A stretch of DNA of 13,400 nucleotides from JAYUHK01 sp043767025 (GTDB taxonomy: Bacteria > Bacteroidota > Bacteroidia > Chitinophagales > Saprospiraceae): contig JAYUHK010000099.1 of NCBI GenBank assembly GCA_043767025.1, positions 1 to 13,400 of the forward strand, given 5' to 3'. The position numbers and the translations under genes are program-made. Numbering within the stretch: position 1 is the stretch's first letter; every line of letters begins with the position of its first letter. The notes below the pieces were generated by a model. The model had not been told where the DNA came from. It made no database searches and saw nothing but the letters and a program-made list of their open reading frames with translations. This document shows, in pieces, positions 5,229 to 13,263 of the stretch.

Positions 5229-7790
5229 ATGTTAAATTTAACATTTTTACGCCCATACCGCGCCAAAAAACTACTTTTTGCCCTCCTATTTATTTATTCT
5301 TTCTCGCAAACTGTGACTGCGCAGTGCGACTTTATGATGCAAGGTTGGTATTGGGATTATCCCATCAACTGGGTCACCACCCTACAAACAAAAGCCGCCG
5401 ACATTGGGGCATCTGGCTTCAAATATGTATGGCTTCCGCCACTTTCAAAAGGTAGCAGCGGCATCAATAGCAGCGGCTACGACCCCAAAGACTTATACGA
5501 TTTGGGAGATTACGGGCAGACTCGCTTCGGCACTCGCGCCCAAGTGAATAGCGTTATCGCTGCTCTCAACGCTGCGGGCGTAAAGTCGGTAGCTGACATG
5601 GTCTATAATCACCGCGACGGCGGCGCGCCAGAAGTCAATCCGGCAGTAAAAAACTACATCACTACTTACTACAATGCCTCCAAATCTCCTTATCCGTCTG
5701 ACCGTTTTCGCTGTATCCTTCCGATTGGAGGCGCGACCGGAAACGGCGCAGGCGATTATTACATAAAGGTTAGTTCTAAAACCAACGATGCACAGTTCAA
5801 CGGCAAACCCTATACTTTTTATGCACAGACCAACGCAACCGGTTGGCAAGCACTTCCAGATGGTAGCGAAGGCGAAAATCAACCCGGCGGCAACGGCGGC
5901 GGCGATTGTGGACAAAATTCTTGTATCGCAACTTTGGGCAGAAATTTTATAGCCAACGTCGAAACAGGCGGTGGCTGTGGTACAGATGAGTATAAAATAA
6001 CGCTTACCGCAGCAAATTTCAACCCTGCTGGCGACACGATGTTCATATTTTTGAGCAACAGTGGAGGCAACTATTCTGACCACCGAATTTACGGACTTTG
6101 GAGTGCATCTCGCAGCGCCGACATCGTGAATGAAATAAAATATCAAACCTATACCAACTTTTCAGCTTCTGTGATGCCGAGCGGAATGGGAAATATGAAT
6201 TTTGAAAACTTCAAACCCAACACCGCTAATGCTGCTACCCAAACGTTGAGTGGCGACTGGGACGGTATGTATTTTTTCTACGATTACGATCAATTTAGCA
6301 CCGCTACCGAAACGGAACTCAACAACTGGACAAAGTGGATGTGGACCAACGTAGGAGTTCGTGGCTTGCGAATGGACGCTGTGAAGCACTTTACGCCACA
6401 ATACGTCAGACGTATGTTGGAAAATATGAATGCTGCTGGCTACAATCCGGGCATGGTAGTCGGCGAATGGTTCGATTCCAATGCGAGCATCTTGAAGGGT
6501 TGGGTGGATAACGTTTATGCGGGCATGAACTCGGCAACTTCTTCGGCAGTGAAAGTTCGTATTTTTGACTTTGCCCTTCGCGAAGCACTCAAAAATACCT
6601 GCGACAACGGCTCAGACGCTCGCAATATTTTCAACTCTGGAGTAGTAGATGCAGCAGGTGGAAGCGGATTCAACAGCGTCACGTTTATCAACAATCACGA
6701 CTTCCGCGATGCCTTCCAACCCGTTTACAACGACGTACCGCAAGCCTACGCTTACATACTTTCCAACAACAAAGTAGGCGTACCAACTGTATTTTACTCC
6801 GATTACTATGGTATTCGTCCGAATGTAAATTATCCGCCGGCTGTGGTGTTGAAGCCACAAATTGACCAACTTATTCAGGCGCACAATCTTTATATTTGCG
6901 GCTCCACAGGAACAGATTATCTAAATAAACTCGGAACAAGTTACTCAAGCAATTTTATTTCGGGAAGTTCTGACCGCTCGTTGGTGTTCCAACTCACAGG
7001 CAATGCTGCGGGCAGAAGTGTGGTAGTCGCTATCAATTTTTCTGGAAATACCCTCAAAGTGGATCACGCCATCAACACTTCAGGTACGTTTGGAAGCGCA
7101 ACCACAGGCACGCGGTTCACGGATATTTTGGGACGCTCTAATTTTCCATTCGCACTCGTGAACGGCAACAATCAGATTTATATGGAAGTCCCGCCGCACA
7201 GCTACTCGATTTGGGTGCAAGGAACGCAAACTCCGCTACCTACAGAAATCATTGATTTTCAGGTAAATAGCTCCAAAAAATCCGTCCGAATCAACTGGAC
7301 GACCGCCAACGAAACCAATATGTCAGGTTTCGATTTGGAGCGTTCTGCCAACGGAAAAGATTTTGAAAAAATTACCAACCTCACTTCCAAAGGAAAAGAA
7401 GGCACAGGAAGCAGCTATGACTTTGAGGACAACAATGTGTGGTTCGGTAGCGAAATTTACTATCGCCTGAAAAGCATAGACAAAGACGGAACTTTCAAAT
7501 ATTCGCCTATTCGCTCAGCTCGCTTGGAGCAGTCCATAGCAACTTTCGAGCTTGCGCCCAATCCAGTCGTTGATTTTGTGGCGGTCAGCTTTACGACCAC
7601 CCAAGCCGCCGAAGCCAAAATATCGGTAGTCAATGCGATAGGGGAGACGGTCATTTCACCGCAGATTATTTCAGCCAATAAAGGAACTAATACCACACAG
7701 CTTGACTTGCAAAAGTTAGCCGCAGGGATTTATTTCGTTAATTTTGAAATCAATCAGCAGCAAATATCCGAGCGCATCGTAAAAAAATAG
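5229..7790 (+). CDS. Secreted GH13 alpha-amylase with T9SS sorting domain
   Basis: This 853-residue enzyme hydrolyses internal alpha-1,4 bonds of starch outside the cell. A signal peptide (hydrophobic LLFALLFIYSF, cleavage at TVTA-Q) sends it to the periplasm. The GH13 barrel shows region I DMVYNH (123-128), region II GLRMDAVKH with nucleophile D383, region III VVGEW with acid/base E413, and region IV FINNHD with D491. About 570-665 is amylase domain C, about 670-765 is a beta-sandwich linker opening LPTEIIDF, and about 770-853 is a T9SS type A sorting domain (ELAPNPV, AAGIYFV, ERIVKK). Roughly 176-309, between regions I and II, is a large Gly/Cys-containing insertion. The ATG at 5229 is preferred over an in-frame GTG at 5193, which would put 12 extra polar residues before the signal peptide. 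No SusC/D genes lie nearby. Confidence 0.95.
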   Translation: MLNLTFLRPYRAKKLLFALLFIYSFSQTVTAQCDFMMQGWYWDYPINWVTTLQTKAADIGASGFKYVWLPPLSKGSSGINSSGYDPKDLYDLGDYGQTRFGTRAQVNSVIAALNAAGVKSVADMVYNHRDGGAPEVNPAVKNYITTYYNASKSPYPSDRFRCILPIGGATGNGAGDYYIKVSSKTNDAQFNGKPYTFYAQTNATGWQALPDGSEGENQPGGNGGGDCGQNSCIATLGRNFIANVETGGGCGTDEYKITLTAANFNPAGDTMFIFLSNSGGNYSDHRIYGLWSASRSADIVNEIKYQTYTNFSASVMPSGMGNMNFENFKPNTANAATQTLSGDWDGMYFFYDYDQFSTATETELNNWTKWMWTNVGVRGLRMDAVKHFTPQYVRRMLENMNAAGYNPGMVVGEWFDSNASILKGWVDNVYAGMNSATSSAVKVRIFDFALREALKNTCDNGSDARNIFNSGVVDAAGGSGFNSVTFINNHDFRDAFQPVYNDVPQAYAYILSNNKVGVPTVFYSDYYGIRPNVNYPPAVVLKPQIDQLIQAHNLYICGSTGTDYLNKLGTSYSSNFISGSSDRSLVFQLTGNAAGRSVVVAINFSGNTLKVDHAINTSGTFGSATTGTRFTDILGRSNFPFALVNGNNQIYMEVPPHSYSIWVQGTQTPLPTEIIDFQVNSSKKSVRINWTTANETNMSGFDLERSANGKDFEKITNLTSKGKEGTGSSYDFEDNNVWFGSEIYYRLKSIDKDGTFKYSPIRSARLEQSIATFELAPNPVVDFVAVSFTTTQAAEAKISVVNAIGETVISPQIISANKGTNTTQLDLQKLAAGIYFVNFEINQQQISERIVKK

Positions 7791-7817
7791 TCCTCCTCTT
7801 TTCTTCATTCCTAATAG

Positions 7818-7861
7818 AAAAGGCAACTTTTTACGCGCAGTAAAAAGTTGCCTTTTTTTTT
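7818..7861 (+). terminator. Rho-independent terminator after the amylase
   Basis: A 17-bp perfect stem (7818-7834 with 7840-7856) and a five-base GCGCA loop are followed by a T run to 7861. It starts 28 bases after the amylase stop. The arms carry A and T runs on both sides, so it may also stop the convergent GH31 transcript. Confidence 0.92.
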
Positions 7862-8021
7862 GTTTCCATCGTATGAATACGTGTGAGGAACGCGTCTAAA
7901 ATTAAGTACTTTATTTTTTCCTTATTCCTGAAATAATTATGCGCGGTGAGAAAAGTCGAATAAATTACAAAAGGTATTTCGACATTCCTTGTTCGGCGTT
8001 CATTATTCGATATTTGTTTTT

Positions 8022-10580
8022 TTATTCCAAAACTAACTCCCCAAATTCGTGTTCGACCAAAACTGTAAAAACCGTCGAGTTGATGCTGGAAGCAAAAAAA
8101 TCAACTTCGGTTTGGTCGGCAACGGCGCGCGTCGGGCGGAACGGAATACCGTAAAAAATAATCCTACATCGCTGGTAATCGTCTTTTCGCTTGCCTACTT
8201 TTTGCTGCGAAAGCGAGATTTTTTTACTCGCTCCGCGCACCACGAATGTTTTTTCGCTAAAATCTTCTTCCAAATAACCGTAGCCTTCGCCCGCGTCTTC
8301 GTAGAGTTCGCTCCGATGCTCTCCTTCTTCAAAATAAACGTGCAGCGTCAATTCTTCGATAGGTTTCTCGTTCGTAAATTGCTGGATAGGATACAAAGGC
8401 AGCACCGTTCCCGCTTGTACGAAAAACGGAATTTGAGCCAAAGGAGTAGGAAAAGTTATTTCCGCACCTCCCGAATATATCTTTCCAGTCCAAAAATAAA
8501 ACCAATTTCCTTTCGGTAAATATTGAGTTTGGGTGGTTTGAGCTTCGAGAAGAACTGGACTGACTAAAATATTTTTTCCAAAAATAAAAGCATTTTCGTG
8601 ACTAAAAATATTTTTGTCACGAAAATAAGAAAAATTTAAACTTTTTATCACAGGAACGCCCTCCGTCGTATAGGCTCGGAATGTAGTATAAAGATATGGC
8701 AGCAGTCGGTAGCGAAGCTCAATAGTTGCCTTTGCGATACCCGTAAAAGGCGCTCCAAACGCCCACGGCTCGCGGTCGAGTCGGTCGAGTTTGGCAGCAG
8801 CTTCGACTTCCGATTCTTCTACTTCGGAGCTACCGTCCGAGTGATTGCCCATCGAATGAATCCTAAAAAGTGGGTGAAAAATTCCTAATTGGAGCCAGCG
8901 AATAAAGAGTTCACCGCTTGGCATATTCACAAAACCTCCAATATCTGTCCCCACAAACGAGTAGCCCGAGATGCTCAAACGTTGGCACTGAATGTTTGCC
9001 AAACGCAGATTTTCCCAATCCGCTACATTGTCGCCCGTCCAGACGGCGGCGTATCGTTGCCCTCCCGCAAACGAAGCGCGAGTAAGTAAAAATGGACGTT
9101 TTTGAGGTTTAATTTTCTTCAAACCTTCTATCGTTGCGCGGCTCATCATCATGCCGTAGATGTTGTGCGCCTTCGCATGATTGGTTTGATGACCGTCACA
9201 ATCGTGCAATATTTCGTCAGAAAAAGTCAAATTATTGACCTTAAAAACTGCTGGTTCGTTCATATCGTTCCAAAAACCCGAGATGCCTTCCGCCTCGTAA
9301 AGTTCGCGATAAAACTCGCCCCACCAAGCCCGCGCTTTGGGATTCGTAAAATCAGGAAAAACACAGTCGGAGGGCCACACAGGAGCCATCAACAGTTCGC
9401 CATTTGTGCGACGACAAAAGACATTTTTTTCAAGTCCGTCCTGAAAAACGAAATAGTTTTCGTCGGCTTTTATACCCGGATCTATCATTACTACCGTCTG
9501 AAAACCTACCTCTAACAAATTGAAAATCAACTGTTTAGGATTTGGAAAATATTTTTTGTCCCAAGTAAAACACCGATAATCGTCCATATAATCAATGTCT
9601 AAATAGATAGCGTCGCACGGAATTTGGCGTTGGCGAAACTCTTTAGCAAGCTCCAAAACCCGCTCGTCGGGAAAATAACTCCACCTGCATTGATGAAAAC
9701 CGAGCGACCAAATAGGCGGCATTTCGGGCTTTCCAGTGAGATAAATATAGTTTTTGGCGACTTCCAAAAGTTCTTTTCCCGCGAAAAAGTAGTAACACAT
9801 CTCGCCGCCGTCGGCTGAAAAAGTAAGTTCGTTCTGCTCTGTCGAGTCAAAATCAAAATGTGAACGAAAGCTGTTATCTAAAAAAATACCGTAACAAATT
9901 TCATCTTTCAGCCCATAAAAAAACGGAATACTTCGATACAAAGGGTCAGATTTTTTACCGAAAGCAAAAGCGTCTGAGTTCCAATTTTGCAGCTTTTGTC
10001 CGCGCAAATCCAATGCGCACGACTTATCGCCCAAGCCAAAAAATCGTTCTTTGTGACTGATTTTTTTACTAATTTTTACGTCAGTCGTGCCTTTCATAAT
10101 CGTGCTGCGAGCATAGAACGGCGCAGCATCTTCCGAAATAAGCTGATTTTGGTCGTCAAAAATTTTTATTTGTAAATTTTTCTTCTCAATGTGACAGCTT
10201 ATAGAATTAGTTTTGAGTAAAAATATATCATCTTCTTCGGAAAAAGTCGGCGAAAATACTTTTTCAATAGCTTTCTCTACAACCGCATAACTAAAATACG
10301 GCTCAAAAATACTCCGCATTGCGTAGCGAAAACGGACAATTTTTTCATCGAAAAAAACAATTTCGAGCGCAATTTTATTTTCCGAATAAAAATAAAAAAA
10401 GTCATTTTTTCTCTCAAAACGAACAATTTGCGATGGCGTGAACTCTTGAAAAACATCGTCGTAGCGGTCGAAACCTTTGACTTCCGTGACCGAAATAAGT
10501 TTGGGCTTTTCGACTATAATTTCCTCCACTTCGAGGATTTTTTCAATAATTTCTGGATTTTTTACCGTATTTTCCGTCAT
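8022..10580 (-). CDS. Cytoplasmic GH31 alpha-glucosidase
   Basis: The 852-residue product has no signal peptide, so it should act in the cytoplasm, removing terminal alpha-linked glucose from imported oligosaccharides. About 60-260 is the N-terminal beta-sandwich of GH31 enzymes. The barrel follows, with PPIWSLGFHQCRWSY near 280-300, AIYLDIDYMDDYRCFTWD near 325-345, the signature GFWNDMNEP with nucleophile D439, and AVWTGDN with acid/base D517. The C-terminus has the proximal beta-sandwich and a DUF5110-like domain. IDYM(D/G)DYRCFTWD is typical of bacterial alpha-glucosidases rather than alpha-xylosidases; exact linkage preference cannot be read. The N-terminal 35 residues (EIIEKILEVEEIIVEK) are a charged extension. 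It is convergent with the amylase and divergent from the sugar kinase, which places it in a starch or maltodextrin context. Confidence 0.95.
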   Translation of the reverse strand: MTENTVKNPEIIEKILEVEEIIVEKPKLISVTEVKGFDRYDDVFQEFTPSQIVRFERKNDFFYFYSENKIALEIVFFDEKIVRFRYAMRSIFEPYFSYAVVEKAIEKVFSPTFSEEDDIFLLKTNSISCHIEKKNLQIKIFDDQNQLISEDAAPFYARSTIMKGTTDVKISKKISHKERFFGLGDKSCALDLRGQKLQNWNSDAFAFGKKSDPLYRSIPFFYGLKDEICYGIFLDNSFRSHFDFDSTEQNELTFSADGGEMCYYFFAGKELLEVAKNYIYLTGKPEMPPIWSLGFHQCRWSYFPDERVLELAKEFRQRQIPCDAIYLDIDYMDDYRCFTWDKKYFPNPKQLIFNLLEVGFQTVVMIDPGIKADENYFVFQDGLEKNVFCRRTNGELLMAPVWPSDCVFPDFTNPKARAWWGEFYRELYEAEGISGFWNDMNEPAVFKVNNLTFSDEILHDCDGHQTNHAKAHNIYGMMMSRATIEGLKKIKPQKRPFLLTRASFAGGQRYAAVWTGDNVADWENLRLANIQCQRLSISGYSFVGTDIGGFVNMPSGELFIRWLQLGIFHPLFRIHSMGNHSDGSSEVEESEVEAAAKLDRLDREPWAFGAPFTGIAKATIELRYRLLPYLYTTFRAYTTEGVPVIKSLNFSYFRDKNIFSHENAFIFGKNILVSPVLLEAQTTQTQYLPKGNWFYFWTGKIYSGGAEITFPTPLAQIPFFVQAGTVLPLYPIQQFTNEKPIEELTLHVYFEEGEHRSELYEDAGEGYGYLEEDFSEKTFVVRGASKKISLSQQKVGKRKDDYQRCRIIFYGIPFRPTRAVADQTEVDFFASSINSTVFTVLVEHEFGELVLE

Positions 10581-10611
10581 AATTTGAATGATTTTTTATA
10601 CTTTGGACGCT

Positions 10612-10619
10612 CAAAGATA
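10612..10619 (-). promoter_or_regulatory. Putative -7 box of the GH31 gene
   Basis: TATCTTTG on the minus strand matches TAnnTTTG and lies 31 bases upstream of the GH31 ATG, predicting a leader of about 27 bases. No clear -33 box is seen. Confidence 0.55.
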
Positions 10620-10658
10620 ATAGACTGCATTTTTATTTAGTGTAAAAAATACACTTTT

Positions 10659-10666
10659 TATTTTTG
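10659..10666 (+). promoter_or_regulatory. Putative -7 box of the kinase-nuclease-dehydrogenase unit
   Basis: TATTTTTG matches TAnnTTTG in the 173-base gap between the divergent GH31 and kinase genes. The predicted leader is about 83 bases. The box lies about 40 bases from the opposing GH31 box, so a shared regulator site could sit between them, but no operator-like dyad is obvious. Confidence 0.45.
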
Positions 10667-10753
10667 CGCCAACTATCCTTCATACGCCAATAAAAGTATT
10701 AAGAATGTATCCAACAGTACTATTGCTTAATTTTTACCAAATAATAAAACGAA

Positions 10754-11683
10754 ATGCAAAATAAAAAATATGATATTGTATGCGCAGGCGAATTATTGGT
10801 GGATATGATCAGCGAAAATTTTGCTGAAAACTTATCGGATATTAGCACTTTTCGTCGGATTCCGGGCGGCAGTCCCGCCAATTTGTGTATGAATATGGCG
10901 CGGCTTGGCAACCAAACGAGCTTGGTCGCCAACGTAGGCGAGGACGATATGGGAACTTACCTCTACGACTTTGTAGCATCACAAAACGTTGATTGTCAGC
11001 ACCTTAATCGAGTTTCTGCGCCGACGACTTTGATTCTTGTTACGCGCTCGAAAACGGTTTCTAATTTTGAAGCCTATCGGGGCGCGGATTGTCAGTTGCT
11101 GCCCGAACATTTGCCCGACGAACTGCTCAAACAAGCAAAAATTTTTCATACCACTTGCTTTGCTTTGAGCCACGAGCCTGCCCAAAGTTCTATTCTTAAT
11201 GCCGCTCACCGCGCTGCTGCGCTGCGTTGCCAGTTGAGTATTGATGCCAATTATGCGCAAAAAATCTGGCAAAATACGGACGAGGCACGCGCTTTGGTCG
11301 CCGATTATTGCCGCTTGGGAGCGATGGTAAAAGTGAGTGAAGTGGATTGGGAGCGGCTTTACGGCTCGAAATTGTTAGATGCAGAGGCTGCGCTTGAGCA
11401 TTTTTTGGCACTTGGCGCGCGCGAAGTTTGCGTCACGCTGGGCGGCGATGGTTGTTGGGCGGCGACGGCGACGGAGCGTCTTTTTTTGCCTGCTCGACCC
11501 GTAGAAGTGAAGGATACGACGGGGGCTGGCGATGCGTTTTGGAGTGGCTACCTGACGGCTTGGTTGGACGGAAAAAATCTGTCGCAAAAGTTGCAAGCAG
11601 GACGGAGAATGGCGGAAATAAAGTTGGGATTTTTTGGAACTTTGCCGCGCGAAATGGACAAAAAATTAATTTACGAAGAATGA
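10754..11683 (+). CDS. PfkB-family sugar kinase, probably fructokinase
   Basis: This 309-residue cytoplasmic enzyme transfers phosphate from ATP to a sugar. The first PfkB signature region contains IPGGSPANL (PGGSPANL at 37-44). The second is DTTGAGDAFWSGYL, with catalytic base D260 and the GAGD anion hole. Length is typical for fructokinases (about 300-320). PGGSPANLA-type motifs are common in bacterial fructokinases, but 2-keto-3-deoxygluconate and related kinases look alike, so the substrate is an inference. It is divergent from the GH31 gene and first of a three-gene rightward unit. Its stop overlaps the start of the next gene (ATGA), a sign of translational coupling. The gene is complete. 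Confidence 0.9.
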   Translation: MQNKKYDIVCAGELLVDMISENFAENLSDISTFRRIPGGSPANLCMNMARLGNQTSLVANVGEDDMGTYLYDFVASQNVDCQHLNRVSAPTTLILVTRSKTVSNFEAYRGADCQLLPEHLPDELLKQAKIFHTTCFALSHEPAQSSILNAAHRAAALRCQLSIDANYAQKIWQNTDEARALVADYCRLGAMVKVSEVDWERLYGSKLLDAEAALEHFLALGAREVCVTLGGDGCWAATATERLFLPARPVEVKDTTGAGDAFWSGYLTAWLDGKNLSQKLQAGRRMAEIKLGFFGTLPREMDKKLIYEE

Positions 11684-12135
11684 ATATCGAAATTAATTTT
11701 TTTGCACATCAGTCGAAATTGAAACTTCGGCGCGACGAAAAAACAGGAAAAGAGCAGGTTTTTGACCCTATTCGCAAAAAATTTGTGGCTTGGCAGCCCG
11801 AAGAAAGCGTGCGGCAGTTGTTTTTACAGTATTTACTGCGCGAAAAAAATTGTAATCCCAACAAGGTACGAGTTGAAAAACAACTGATAGTCAATGGATT
11901 ACAAAAACGTTGCGATATTTTGATTTATGACTCGTCTTTTCGCCCTGTTTGGTTGGTGGAGTGCAAAGCTCCGAATATTGACATCAATCAAGCCGTTTTT
12001 GAGCAAATTGCGCGGTACAACTTACCGCTTCAAGTCCAGTTTCTGATTGTCACAAATGGCTTAAAAAATTATATTTGTGAGATGGATTACGACAAAAAAA
12101 CTTTTATATTTTTGGATAAAATACCAAATTTTTGA
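11680..12135 (+). CDS. Stand-alone HsdR N-terminal-like nuclease domain protein
   Basis: The 151-residue product resembles the N-terminal domain of type I restriction R subunits (HSDR_N_2), a PD-(D/E)xK nuclease fold. Visible landmarks are D79 in QKRCDILIYD, the E94-x-K96 pair in WLVECKAP, and Q109 and Y113 in FEQIARYN, as expected for active-site motifs II, III and IV. It lacks the helicase motor of HsdR and there is no hsdM or hsdS nearby. Single-domain versions are widespread in Bacteroidota and their role is not established. The start at 11680 is used because it overlaps the kinase stop (ATGA) and begins the conserved N-terminus; an in-frame ATG at 11428 lies wholly inside the kinase gene and gives an unlikely basic extension. 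DNA cleavage is not proven by the motifs alone. Confidence 0.85.
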   Translation: MNIEINFFAHQSKLKLRRDEKTGKEQVFDPIRKKFVAWQPEESVRQLFLQYLLREKNCNPNKVRVEKQLIVNGLQKRCDILIYDSSFRPVWLVECKAPNIDINQAVFEQIARYNLPLQVQFLIVTNGLKNYICEMDYDKKTFIFLDKIPNF

Positions 12136-12158
12136 GCATCAAATAAAATCGAAAAATA

Positions 12159-13094
12159 GTGCAACAAGAAAAAATTTTAGTTACCGGTGCAAACGGTCAA
12201 ATCGGCTCTGTCCTCACGCTTGCCTTGCGAGCGCGATACGGAAATGAAAATGTAATCGCGACAGATATTCGGCAACTTACTGATAATCAACATTTTGCAT
12301 TGGTCAATATTCTCGATGCGTATCAGTTGGTAGAGATTGTGAAGAAGCACGGCATTACCCAAATATATCATCTGGCGGCGATTCTTTCCGCAAAAGGCGA
12401 AGCTGACCCCGTCGGCACTTGGGATATTAACATGAGCGGACTGTTCAATGTGCTGAATACGGCGAAAGAATATGGCGTGAAAAAAGTATTTTTTCCGAGT
12501 TCGATTGCCGTCTTTGGGCGCAATGCAGCCAAAGAAAACACGTCACAAAATGAGATTTGTTGTCCAGAAACTGTCTATGGAATCAGTAAAGTGGCGGGTG
12601 AAAATTGGTGCAATTATTATTTCCTAAAATACGGTTTAGATGTTCGCTCCCTGCGCTATCCCGGCATTATTGGGCATCAAACACTTCCGGGCGGCGGCAC
12701 GACCGATTACGCAGTCGAAATTTATCACAAAGCGTTGAAAAATGAAATTTTTTCTTGTTTTTTGAACGCCAGCACTCGCTTACCGATGATTTATATGGAC
12801 GACGCGATTCGGGCTACTTTGGAAATCATGGACGCTGACGCAGCAAAAATAAAAATCCGAACCAGCTACAATTTGGCGGGTATGAGTTTTGCGCCTAAAG
12901 ATGTTTTTGAAGCTATCAAAACACATCAACCTGACTTTCAAATTAGCTATCAACCTGACTTTCGGCAAGCCATCGCCGACTCTTGGACGAGCAGCATTGA
13001 CGACTCGGCGGCTCGAAACGATTGGGGTTGGGATGTAAAATTCGACCTAAAATCTATGACCGATGATATGCTCAAACACCTGAAAAATAAATAG
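12159..13094 (+). CDS. SDR-type L-threonine 3-dehydrogenase
   Basis: This 311-residue NAD-dependent enzyme oxidises L-threonine to 2-amino-3-ketobutyrate, the first step of threonine breakdown to glycine and acetyl-CoA. It belongs to the short-chain (UDP-galactose epimerase-like) class, not the zinc-dependent class. Visible features are the NAD-binding GANGQIG (10-16), LAAILSAKGE, a serine pair at S114-S115 in FFPSSIAVFG, the catalytic Y140 and K144 in VYGISK, and the family markers RYPGIIG, PGGGTTDYAVEIYHKAL and LPMIYMDDAIRATLEIM. The last two separate it from sugar epimerases. Length fits the Flavobacterium and Cupriavidus enzymes. The start is GTG; it begins directly at the Rossmann strand and has no better ATG. 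It lies 23 bases after the nuclease gene. The usual partner, 2-amino-3-ketobutyrate CoA ligase, is not in the window. Confidence 0.92.
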   Translation: MQQEKILVTGANGQIGSVLTLALRARYGNENVIATDIRQLTDNQHFALVNILDAYQLVEIVKKHGITQIYHLAAILSAKGEADPVGTWDINMSGLFNVLNTAKEYGVKKVFFPSSIAVFGRNAAKENTSQNEICCPETVYGISKVAGENWCNYYFLKYGLDVRSLRYPGIIGHQTLPGGGTTDYAVEIYHKALKNEIFSCFLNASTRLPMIYMDDAIRATLEIMDADAAKIKIRTSYNLAGMSFAPKDVFEAIKTHQPDFQISYQPDFRQAIADSWTSSIDDSAARNDWGWDVKFDLKSMTDDMLKHLKNK

Positions 13095-13138
13095 TTAAGG
13101 GAGTTTTTAGCTTTTAGTAATTGGGTTTTAGTCGCACA

Positions 13139-13250
13139 ACTAATTATTAACTGATGTTACGCAGAAACATTTTAATTGGCTCATTTGAGCTTAATTTTTG
13201 TAGCTATTAACTTGGTTTTTGTCACTTTTTTTCTTGATAAAAAAAGTAAC
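13139..13250 (-). repeat. Right copy of the inverted intergenic repeat
   Basis: This is the reverse-complement partner of bases 1-112. The outer end (13221-13250) is a hairpin of about 12 pairs, GTCACTTTTTTT against AAAAAAAGTAAC with loop CTTGAT; one C/A mismatch on the plus strand becomes a G-U pair on the minus strand. The inner block 13146-13163 matches 83-100 perfectly. In both copies the hairpin points away from the genes. It begins 45 bases after the dehydrogenase stop, and the hairpin may serve as a weak terminator, since no other terminator is visible there. Confidence 0.85.
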
Positions 13251-13263
13251 CAAAAAAATCAAG

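Noticed and set aside
5493..6146. A 217-codon open frame antisense to the amylase
   Set aside because: It overlaps the conserved region I end of a clear GH13 enzyme and reads as a compositional shadow with no recognisable domain.
7955..7985. GTCGAA...TTCGAC dyad as terminator for the GH31 gene
   Set aside because: The stem is only about six pairs with a long loop and no T run in the right direction; the 7818-7861 hairpin is a better candidate for both genes.
11428..11679. In-frame upstream extension of the nuclease-domain gene from an ATG at 11428
   Set aside because: It lies wholly inside the kinase gene in another frame, encodes a low-complexity Gly/Arg-rich stretch unlike the family, and the ATG at 11680 gives the ATGA overlap and conserved N-terminus.
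1..13250. A 13-kb composite transposon defined by the edge repeats
   Set aside because: There is no transposase or integrase inside, the enclosed genes are largely housekeeping, and target duplications cannot be seen; a dispersed intergenic repeat is simpler.
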